In this document: positions 43,642-54,100 of the stretch, one piece after another
How positions within the stretch are numbered: position 1 is the stretch's first letter
Layout of the letters: the number at the start of each line of letters is the position of its first letter
From: Apus apus
Lineage: Eukaryota; Chordata; Aves; Apodiformes; Apodidae
Direction of reading: 5' to 3'
Length of the DNA: 64,000 bases
NCBI RefSeq assembly: GCF_020740795.1
Contig: NC_067286.1
Span: 1,855,990 to 1,919,989, forward strand
Position numbers and translations under genes: made by a program
Notes under the pieces: model-generated
The model's database searches: none
Told to the model about the DNA's origin: nothing
Seen by the model: only the letters and a program-made list of their open reading frames with translations

Positions 43642-44510
43642 GACCGTTCAGGAGCTCTGCGATGCTGCACAGAGACACCGTGCCTGCCTGGGCGCTTTGG
43701 GGGGGGGGCCACCAGTAGCAACGCCGTCTGATCTTTGCGGGGGGGAGCTTACTCCTTGTAGGAAGCTGTCACTTAACTTTCAAACGCCGTTTGGACGAGA
43801 ACCTGCCGCGGGGCAGGAAGGTTCCTCCGGCCTTCCCCTCCGCCCGTGGCCGCTCCCCTGCGCGGTCGGGCCGGGAGGAGGCGCCCCCGGCCCGCAGGCC
43901 CGGGCCTCGGGAGGGAGACATCAAACCAGACGCCTCCGCTTCGTACCCAGCTCACGGTTCAAGGTCAGGGCCGTGTAAACGGCCGCACAAAGGCGCCTTT
44001 CAGCCGCCGGCACATCGGCTTCGCGGCCGCCCTCGCGGTCCTCCGTTCAGGCGGTGACACCTCTCGTGGCGTGCGCGACCCTCTCGCCCCGGGGAAGCCG
44101 CCACACGTCTCCGGGCCCGCCCGTGCGCCGCTGCCGAGGGCCGGGCAGGGTGGGCAGCCCGCCGGAGCGGAGCGGAGCGGGCCGGGGGCCGCGGGGTGCG
44201 GGTTGTGCCCGGGCCCCCCGCAACCCGGCGCCGCTCCCCCGGGCTGTCCCCCCCCCCCCCTTCCCCGCGCCGATTTGCATACGGCGCCGCCCAGCTGGGA
44301 TTTGATTGGCGGAGACGTTCTGGATCGGCGTCTCTGATTGGCTCTTCCTTCCCCAGCAGCTCCTTTGCATGCGGCGGGGGGCGGGGCCGCCCCGGCGGAG
44401 AAGTTGAGCCGGAGGAGCCGGCGGCTCCCGAAGTGTCCCGCCGGGCGGCTCGCGCGGAGCCCGCCCTCGCGCCGGGGCCTCGCGACCTGCGGCGGGCGGC
44501 TCGGCGGGAA

Positions 44511-44531
44511 CCCCCCCCAACCCCCCCCCCC
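44511..44531 (+). repeat. C-tract (C8 AA C11)
   Basis: Long C runs in the ABTB2 5' UTR region, with another C13 run at 44248-44260. The complementary strand is G-rich and could form G-quadruplexes. Confidence 0.85.
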
Positions 44532-44559
44532 GCTGCCGTCCCTTCCTCTGAGGGGGAGG

Positions 44560-44649
44560 ATGGAAGGGACCGGTCCTCGGCGGAACCGGCGGGCGGGGAG
44601 CGCTGCCTCCCGCCGTGCTGCCGGTCCAGCGGCGGCCCTGGGGCGGTAG
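44560..44649 (+). other. uORF upstream of ABTB2
   Basis: 29-codon ORF (starting [11 protein letters not shown], stop TAG at 44647-44649), in a different frame from ABTB2 and ending 76 bp before its start codon. The ATG has A at -3 and G at +4, a strong Kozak context. The main ATG has C at -3. A shorter possible uORF lies at 44369-44407 if transcription starts upstream of it. Confidence 0.45.
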
Positions 44650-44725
44650 GCGTTGGGAGGGGACCGGTGCCCGGCCTCACCTTTTTCGTGCTCCTCGGCG
44701 GTTGGGCTTCACCCCGTCTTTTCCT

Positions 44726-45590
44726 ATGGCTGGGATATACAGCTCTACTCTGAAGACCCTGGAGGATTTGACTTTGGACTCTGGTTATGGGGCAGGGGAT
44801 TCCTGCAGGTCCCTTAGTCTCTCTTCTTCCAAGTCCAACTCGCAAGCTTTCACCTCTTCTCAGCACAGAGGCAACTGGTGGTACTACTCGGGCTCCATGA
44901 ACAGTAGGAACAACAGCTGGGATACCGTGAACACTGTCCTGCCAGAAGATCCCGAGGTTGCAGATATCTTCTCCAAGTGTCCTAAGCTGCCGGATCTAGA
45001 GGAATACCCTTGGACTGATGAAGACATGGGAAAAATACTCCGAAAAGGGAAAGGAGATGGCCACGCCAGAGCCTTTTCTCAGGAAGCCGTCAGGCGGCTC
45101 TCGCAGCTCCTCAGGCGCGCCTTGATCAGGGTCTCCAGGGAAGCTCAGCGCCTCAGCGTGATGCACTCCAAGTGCACCCGGTTTGAGGTGCAGAGCGCGA
45201 TCAAGCTCATCCAGAGCTGGTCCTTGTCGGAAAGCTGCGTCTTGGCCACTGTCAAGGCTCTGTCTCTGTACAGCATGAGTGCCGGGGACGGGCTGAGGAA
45301 AGGTAAATCGGCGAGGTGCGGCCTCACCTTCTCCGTGGGGAGGTTTTTCAGGTGGATGGTGGACACGAGGATCTCAGTTAGGATCCACGAGTATGCAGCC
45401 ATCTCTTTAACCGCTTGCATGGAGAACCTCGTAGAAGAGATTAAGGGTAGGGTTTTGGCAAGTCAGAGCCCGGATGGCGGAGGAGGGGAGATCTCTGCTG
45501 AAATCCTGGAGATGGTTATCAACAACGATGCCGAACTTTGGGGAGTATTGCAACCTTATGAGCATCTCATCTGTGGGAAAAATGCCAATG
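44726..45590 (+). CDS. ABTB2: ABTB2 exon 1 (N-terminal histone-fold region), partial gene
   Basis: N-terminal 288 codons plus one base of ankyrin repeat and BTB/POZ domain-containing protein 2 (BPOZ-2), a large scaffold linked in the literature to cullin-type ubiquitylation. The start [20 protein letters not shown] matches the mammalian protein almost exactly, as do the [18 protein letters not shown] block and the end [12 protein letters not shown]. Residues about 125-185 resemble histone H2B (EAQRL 139-143, RFEVQSA 152-158). Residues 197-275 resemble H2A (CGLTFSVGR 198-206, INNDAEL 265-271). A Ser-rich segment lies at 29-45. The donor is ATG|GTAAGA at 45590/45591, phase 1. The frame continues open into the intron to 45706 by chance. 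The ankyrin and BTB domains are outside the window. Upstream in-frame sequence has no ATG, so the start is secure. Confidence 0.95.
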
Positions 45591-48039
45591 GTAAGATCCA
45601 GCTTTTACGATTTCTGATCTTCATACCAGCCAGCTTTACAGTAAAGCTGCTGATATCTGTGGACTTCTGTTGTTTGGTCTTTTTTCTGGTTTTTCTTTTC
45701 ATTTGAATTGTATCCTGGTGGGTGGTTGTGTGTGCGTCGTGCAGGCGTGATGGTTTTACTGGGTGAAAATGATTCTGTTTTATTCTTAAGTTGTACCAGT
45801 TTATAAAAGGTGTAGAGGCTCTGCGAAACCAAACCCTGTTGTCCTAACCAATGTCTCTTGATTTTCTACCAGCTGCAATTTTGAACGTTTTTACTGTAAA
45901 CTGGCATGTAAACACGTCTCTCTGTAACTGTAAGATGATAGGTGCTTTACCAGTACTCTTTAGAAAATACCACTATTGTTTTAAATAAAATTTTTCTGAT
46001 AGTGTCTTGCAGTTTCATCTCCAAGATGCTATTCCCACATACAGCCTGGAGAGGGAAAACAATATTTTTTTCTTTGCAGTAGTAAAATTCAGCTTCTGAG
46101 CAGAAACTGCTAACTGCATGTTACTTAGACTTCCTTCTCCTTTAGCAGAAACCGGTGTTGTAATTACACTCATGCAATAAGCAAGAGCTTGTTCTTGGCT
46201 TGCCAAAGTGGGATGGTGCCTCAGTAATGAGAGTAACATGGCATTAAGGTGCTTACCTCTGTCATTTGTTTAGAAAGCAGTCTTTTTGAACAGTTAAGAA
46301 AATAAGCAGATAGAGGAATGTTGGCATCTTCCGATGAGACTGAGGAGCAGTTTGAAAGGCTTAAGTCCTGACAGTTCTGTTAAGAAGCTGCACTGTTTAT
46401 TTTGCATTGTCACACTGAAGGGTACCACATTTTTCCATGGAAGACTTGAGGAAAGATTCAGTTTAGAAAACTGTTCTCTGTGTGCATTTTCATTACTTTT
46501 GCTGGCCTCATCATTACAGCCAGATATTCCAAGCATAATACCTTTCTCATCTGACTCTTTATAAACCCAAGTGGCTTGGTTGTCTTCGAGAGATCATCTC
46601 ATAACAAGACGTAAGTAAAGAGTGGATTTTCTTTGTGGAAAAAAACACAGCTTAGGTGAATGTCAGTAATGACATGCTTGGTCAGAGAAAGGCTGACTCA
46701 ACTTCTGCTTCCTGGGTGCATTGATTTCCTGCAGTTATTCTATACCAAAGCAGTAATGCCACGATGCAGATCACTGCTAGATAGGTGCAGTGGGTGTCCC
46801 ATTGGGTCAGCCTGGTTCAAATTACAAATGTTATGAAACCCACAATACCTCTCCTGTGCCCTCTCTCTGTCCACTGGCAGGTTTAGTGAATATATGTGAA
46901 ATAAACATGAGGAACCCTTTGGGATGTGCTCTTGGCACTGGTACAAGGTGTTACTGTAACTTTAAAAGTCAAATATAGCCATCTACATTTTTAACTACAA
47001 GCTCTTTGTTGCAAGACCATGAAGGTATGGGGATGTCATGTCCTCTGCCAAAACACTTGTCGTAATTCTTTGTCTACCATGGGGGCATTTATCACCAGCT
47101 CCAAAAAGAGGACTTGCTTCCCTCTTTTGTTCCTTATTGAGGTAAACAGGAGTAAAATATTGTGGTTCTATAAAGTAAAACTACCTTCATTTCAGCTGTT
47201 CACTGCTCAGTGCTTCTGCCACACAAGTTCTGTGAGTAAAACAGAGATGAGGAGTCAGTTCCTCATGGAGTTGGTTTTTTTTCTTAAGAGAAATCTCCTT
47301 GAAAAAATTGCAATGAATGAATGGAAGCTGGACTTCAATGGGAACACGAGTGACTGAGCAGGGAAGTGCTTATAAATATTCAAACCACCAAATGGTCAGT
47401 TATGATAACGCTTGTGCAGCATAACAGCAAGCAGTCACTGGCCGCAGAAGGATTGGCTTCTGTTGCCTCTTTTGTTGTTCTTGTCTTTGAGATCAATTCC
47501 GTCAATAATTTAATGCATTTTTTAAGTCGGGGAAATGGAATAAAAGGGCACATGAAGGTATCCTGTGATTTCCTGTGACAGTCTGTCACTAGTATTTCAC
47601 CTGACACAAGTCAGTGAGTCTTCTAAATGGCTTTTCTTGCAGTTGTAAGGCCATAAATGGTTTTATATGGATGCAAAAAAGCTTGAAATAACTTCTTTAT
47701 TTGTTCTTCCTGTAGGAATTGTAAATCAGTAGTATTCACATCATTCTCCACAGGGCTTTCAAATCGTCTTTTACGTTAATTTAAACCTAAGGTAGATTTA
47801 GCAGTAAAATAACTGGATTTATTCCAGCATAAGGAACAGGAAAACTTGCTTTACTGTCATTTTTTGTTTTCTTTTATAGTAAGAACACTTCAGTTGAGTA
47901 CTTGTAAATTGCAAACTTGGCGTATGTTTGTTGAGCTTTGTTTTATAGCACCGTGTTTGATGCTAGAGATAAAAAGCACTTAGAGGTTGAGGTCTGACTC
48001 CAGTCAAGCACTGCAATCCCTGAATGAAATCCACAGCAG

Positions 48040-48108
48040 TGTGCTATGCAGAAGATTGCACTGGATTATCATAATGGCTCTTTCTAGCACTAAGATCTGT
48101 TGAATACA
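48040..48108 (+). mobile_element. ancient CR1-type LINE tail
   Basis: Contains ggattatcataatggctct then ttctagcactaagatctg, resembling the amniote CR1/L3 3' end (GGATTAGATGATCATAATGG...). Short and diverged. Confidence 0.5.
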
Positions 48109-51100
48109 GTTTTCATTATTAGATCAGGATAGCATCCTTCTTTGGAGTATAAGAAACAGTAGAGTAAATACATAAATCTTAATAAATTCTCAAAGAGGCT
48201 GACGTTTAGACCTGTGTTTCTTCAGTGACTAATCCCCCATTAAAGACAGTAGTCTAGTTATTGTTCTTAAGGCTTGGGAGGCTGAAAGCTTAACATTTCT
48301 ATATTTTAACACATGTGTTTTAATCACCACCTAGTGTGTGAAGGGTTTAGTTTAAAACTCTGTAAATGCTTATGGGGAATTTTGTTGTGTTTTTTAAATT
48401 ATTTTTTCAATAAATAAGGATCTGTGAAATATTTGTTCATCCTCTCTGAAGCTATTCTTTCATCCGCTATTGGCTGCTTCTGAGAGACATTTTCTGCTGT
48501 TAGTGCGAGTTCTGACTTCATCCTTGGGACTCAGTCTCTTTGATTTGGAATGAGGAGCTTGTGGCCATCAGGAGGTCTGTAAAGCTCTTGGTGTTCTCAT
48601 GTCTCCAAGTGCAAGTCTTCTCAAACAGAGTCTAGGTGGGATGATGCAAAAAATGCACTCCAAGCTGGAAAAAAAAAAATAGAACCAGCTTTAAAAGCAG
48701 CAAAACTTATAAGTAGCTACTGAGCAACATAGCAACTGGAAGGTTAAAAAGAAGGTGTAAATTTGAATGTTTTGGTTTCTGTTTTTAATCTGATGGAGGT
48801 ATAGGATATGAATTGGTTTGATATGGCTAAAATAGAGAATGCATTTGGTAGTTTCACAGGGATTTTGAGACAGGCCAATTTGGACTATTAGAGTGTATTA
48901 ATTTCAAATGTTTGTTGAGAGACAAGGAGAATGTACCTTGGAAATGTGATTCTTTTACTTGATGCTTCAGTGTTTGACCAGTGCGTGGTTCATTAGACTC
49001 TGTCCTGTCAGCACTGCAAATACAATTTGATGTTATTGCCCTATTAACTACAACACATATGTTGTACTTAGCTATCTGGCTATTGCCGAACACTCCTGTG
49101 ACAGCCAATACACCTGCTGTGCTATTTAATGCATCAGCACATCCTGATGTTCTAGAGGTTCAAGTGTTGACAGATGTTGTTGCAAAAAAATAAAAATGGG
49201 GAGGGGAATTTAACTTGGTAATTCTCTTTCTTCATGTACCTTGTAGCTGAAACACTTGATGTTCCCCATGGATTAACTAATCCACAAATTAGCCTGTTGA
49301 TTTGCTTAGCTGATGAGTAGTGGAAAGAATTTGAAGTAAACACTGCTTGAGAGATTTTTCTTAGAAAGGGGTTGAGAGGGAAAATGCATAACCTTTCCCC
49401 ACAGTAGGAGGGAATGATTTGGAGTCAATAAAATTAAACCCTCCAGTGCTAAACACTGCTGCACATACTACCAAGGATGGACTTTAGATTTAGTGAGTCT
49501 AAAAGGGGTTTTATTTTAATTTTTTTTTTAGAGCCACACCATTGTAATGATTCTTTTTTTATGGCTATCAACATTCTCTGAAATAACTTTTTCTTTCAGT
49601 GTAGTCATGGTGCTGTACTGAAATCCAGCATAGCGGAAAAAAAGAACTATGACATTTCAACAAATAGAATGTCCTTTTGTTATCTGAACTGAACAAACTG
49701 GTGTGCTCATAAAGAGCCTCATCAATTTTAATAAGCTGTCAGCTTCACAACTATTCAGGAAAAAACCTGCATGCTGGAAGGGGTGTGTTTTGAGGCAGAG
49801 AGCTGCAAATGCAATCAATAAGCTAAGCTGAGGAGAAGAGCAAGGCTGGTACAGAGATACCACAGGTGGTTTGCAAATAATTAAAATAAAGAAAAATTAA
49901 ACACCTCTGTCTTGGGTGACATAATCAAGCATTAGTTTGAAGTAATGTTGGTTACTGGGGTTCCTGGGCAAGAATGTGATAGACCTACACCCACATTTCC
50001 GTGTGAAATGAGCTGGTTGTAGCTATGATCCTATTTGAGCTACGGCTTCATTCACCTCTGTACAAACATACCCCCAGAACACCTTGTGTGTTTCTACAAA
50101 TTGAACAAGTTGGATTTATATCCACAAACCCACAGGGACAAGTTCTTTAAGACTAAATGTTAGTGCTTGTAAATACATGCTCACCTCCTCCTGCAAAAGC
50201 AAACCACTAGATGCACAATACAAAATACAAATGTCTGCTGTTGTTTAAGGGTTGATCAACTAAAGCTAAAATACATATTTTTTGTCCCTAGAGTGGATTT
50301 TGTGTGTATGTATATATATAATTCATTCAGTGATACTAAAGGAAAACTTCATTAATGAAGTAATAATGCTGTCTTAAATTAATCCTTCCAATTGTTGGTA
50401 TTACCCCGTGGCAATAAAATTTGTGTCCTTTCAATTCAGTTGTTTAAAGAACAAGTGCTGGAACTCCCTCAGTGTATAATTACTAGCAGCAAAATGCTGA
50501 TATTTGGCTTTCAGATGGAATTGGTGTCAATGAAACTTAGCACTGAGTGGAACTGGGGAGCTAGGCCTGTGAAGAAGGAACCTCTTGGATAGAAAAGTCT
50601 GTGATCTGTTGTTGAGACAAGTCTGAAGCCAGGGGTTTGAACTGAGCAAATAATGTTGAGGCTAGGACAGAATTTTATCCTTTGTATGTAAACCCCTAAG
50701 TTATAACAGGGTTTTGTGATGTTGTTTTTTATTTTTCAAGTGGAAAATCTGCTTTGGCTCAAAGTTTAGCAGAGAACAGCTGTGTGATTTTTGGGGTGTT
50801 CTTTCATATTTTTGTGTCTGCAGAAAATCAGGAATGGGCTTTGAGTGTTCAGATCCTTGATAATAAAATATGATGTGGTTGATGTAGATATTTGAACAGT
50901 TTAAACTAAATTGTTTCATTTCCAGTTTGAAGCTCTTGAAGCATTACAGTTAGCTAGTCTTGCTGAACTCAGCCACTAGAGTTTTTTTCATGTACCTGTC
51001 CATTTTCTGATTTGATTTGAAACCAAAACTTACCAGATCTGGGGAGAGTTGATGGTTGTCAGTGAAATTCCCTGACTGATCCCTCCCTAGCATTACAAAT

Positions 51101-54100
51101 TGTCTCTACTTTCTTGAGATCAACACTGACCCAGTGAATGGATGATCTGTGTATTCTAGCTGTTTTGATATCCTGAACCTTTCTAATTTGGGGCTATTCC
51201 AAAGCTAAATGCAGTGGTTACATAGGGTGGCAGTGAATTTTGTTTTGATAATGGGGTTTAGGTGAAAGATCTTTTTACACTGAAAAACCTTGAGTGTTAA
51301 TTTCATGTTGTAATAATTTTTCTGCTGATGTATCTGGTGTGATTCAGTTAGTCTGGTTAATGGTCCATTTAGAGCTTCCTTCCTTATCAGTAATTTTTCT
51401 GTCCCTTTCCCTAGCTTGATGTTTTAAAACCCTCTGTTGTATGAAATGTAACAAGTAAAGTGCTGAACGTACTTCTTTACAATAGACCGCTTAAAATTAA
51501 CTTTTTGCACAATTACCCAAGTTGCACTTGGGAGCTTGAATCCAAGATCTAAATGCTGGACTAGATATAAGTTCATTTTTAAACAGAACTCATCTTACAG
51601 CAATGCAAGACAATGGAAAAGTAACGCCAAGAGTAATATTCTGTGATCTTCACTAAGTTGATATGTTGTCCTTTTTCAAAGTAAAATATAGAATTAACAG
51701 GCGTTTACCTTGAGCAATTTTTTCATGGTGCCAGCAGAATTCAAAACAAGAGAAACACAAGCTTCTAAACATAAGAAAAGCACTAGATGCTCAGAAATGC
51801 CCAGCATATCCTTCAGCAGTCTCTGTTCTTCTGATTGTTTGGAAACAAGATCAAAATAATTCTTTGTTTACATTTTAGCTCTCATTTAGCATGTAGTCAG
51901 TGCTCAGCTTTTCAAGTCAATATATGTGATCCTTATTTATAAACATTTTCACATCATCACAGGCTCAGAAGTCCTGCTTTGCAGTCTTGCCCTCTGAACA
52001 TTAAGAAGAACCTCTCATTGACTAAGTTCTGCTCCACCAGTATTCAACATAAAATAATGTCCATTTGCTCCCATTGAACTATGAGAATTTGGGCCGATGG
52101 ACAAAAGAATAAAAACAATGTCCAATGCTCTTCTTGGTTTAATGGCATTAATTTGTATATTTTGAATCTAAGTGTCTAACACTTTGACATTTGGTTAAAT
52201 CTAAGCAAGCCTGAGGCAGTCATAAAACCAGTACAATGGTGGCTTCATGCTTTCTTAATTTTCTAATTGAGACAAAAGTATTTCAACAACTCTAATTCCT
52301 TCCCTAACAGAGCAAGAGTACATTTGAAAAACAAAGCCAAACAGCTGCTGGACCTTTTTGAGTGCATCTAAGTCAGTTTAAAGATTCCAAGCTGTGCGTT
52401 TGTGAGCGAGGAGAGTCTTCTAACTGGACTCATCTTGTTGGCAGCATGGACCTTGTCACAAGAAAGAAATAATAGAAAGAGGAAAAGATACACAAATGCT
52501 GCAAAGTTTGTTCCTTTCATACAAACGCATCCAGACTTGCCTTCTGACAGGCCACAAACCAAGCTGAGCCTGTGAGCTCATTCTGGTTCTTAGGAAACGT
52601 TTGGTACAGTGGGTGTGACTTTGGTATGCTTGGCAATTGGAGCAGGGAGAGACCAGAGCTGGGACAGGCAGGGTATGGCTGAGGGTTGTTTGTCAACCTG
52701 TAATTAAAGTGTCTGCCTGCAGCCTGCCAGGGTGGTGGTTGCAGCTTTTGTGAGCATGGATTGTGTGGGATAGAAGTAATAGTGTGAATGGAACTTCTGA
52801 GGGAAGGTATGCTGCAATTGCTGCTGTCTTCAGGAGTGGAAACTAAGGAGCAGTCCTTTTACATTCAAGTTAAATGGAATTCTGAGCTATAAAATCCTTG
52901 TCTAGTAAAACCTACTTACTTATGTGTTGCTTGCAGATGAAAGTCCCTTAGAATTGTAAACTTCCTCCTCATTTGCTCAGAACCTGTTACTTAATGATGT
53001 GATTTCATTAGCTATAGTCTAGCTGATGTCTCTTGTGGTGGTCCTCCAGGAAGCAATTATTTGGATTAGTCTTACATAAAACATTTCTTTGAAATAGCCC
53101 TTCAGCAACACTGAGATTGTGGACTGGAACCTGTGAGAATCATTACATCTGGTCACAGGGATTGCTGTGAATGTGCTTTGCCTTCTTCCTGATGATCAAG
53201 CAACAACTGTCCCATGTTTATATGGGTTTGACCTAGATAATTAATAGATTAGTTGTAAGCCTGAGCACTTGTCTGTCTTGTTCTGGTTGTTTAATTGTTA
53301 CACTTGGACCATTTCTTTGTTAAAACTTGTTTGATGTTCAGTAGGCCACTTGACCTGTTTCACATCTGAATTGAGCAAAATACCGACTTCTGGGGGATGC
53401 CGCAAGGTTTCAATTAGTCACTTGTGTAAAGTGCTTTCAGGCTGTGGAGTGATAGGACAGTAGAAGAGAAAGCATCTTCTTAATCATCCTGGGTCAGTGT
53501 ACATGGATCATGTATTTCATGTGAGGCTTTCTCTCTAACTATGCCATCTCACACTGACAATCTGTATCTCCATTTGTTTGCTTGTCTTATGCACAGGTAG
53601 CAAGTCAGCTATTTGACAGGCTGCTACGTTTGTGTGTCATTGAAGTCTAAGATTAATTTTTAATTAGTGTTGTATTTTTTAAAAATTTAGAAGAAAGCTA
53701 GAAGAGTTTCCAAGTGACCAAAGTGATGCTTTTTGTAGTGTTACAATACCACAGCAGTCTATCAGGAGGTTGCATTTGGCCCTCCCTGTCCAAAAACCCA
53801 AAAATTTTTACATAAGCAAAAAAGAAAGAAACTGGAAAATGTGCTTAAGTAATTGCTGTAGTTTTTGTGTAGTGACACCAAAACGCTTGAGATGATTAAG
53901 GGTATTTGTGGTAAAGTCATGGGCTAGAGACTAAGAACTGAAGCCAAATAAACATTTCAGACCAGCTTTTCAGTTCATGCATGCAGATTTATAACAACTG
54001 ATAAATTTGCTATGGAGCTATGCAAGATCAAAGCAAATGTTGTTTATGAAATTTCGGGGATGAGAGGAAAGGAACACTATAATCTGCTTGTCCCATTCTA

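Larger units (their letters stand above)
43780..44725 (+). promoter_or_regulatory. ABTB2: ABTB2 CpG-island promoter and 5' UTR
   Basis: GC-rich island without a TATA box. In order: octamer ATTTGCAT (44273-44280), inverted CCAAT boxes ATTGG at 44305-44309 and 44337-44341 (32 bp apart, about three helix turns), a near-octamer CTTTGCAT (44363-44370) and a GC box GGGGCGGGGC (44378-44387). These suggest Oct-1, NF-Y and Sp1 binding. Transcription probably starts just downstream; the exact point is not determined. Confidence 0.7.

Noticed and set aside
44615-44725. 37-residue N-terminal extension of ABTB2
   Set aside because: The upstream in-frame start at 44615 is GTG, not ATG, and the known protein begins at the ATG at 44726.
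44000-44866. 288-codon minus-strand ORF, and other long frames over the ABTB2 promoter
   Set aside because: GC-rich composition artefact; low-complexity Arg/Pro/Gly product overlapping ABTB2 exon 1 in antisense.
45591-45706. ABTB2 frame continuing past 45590
   Set aside because: A consensus donor (GTAAGA) follows the conserved CGKNANG; the downstream residues are hydrophobic intron translation.
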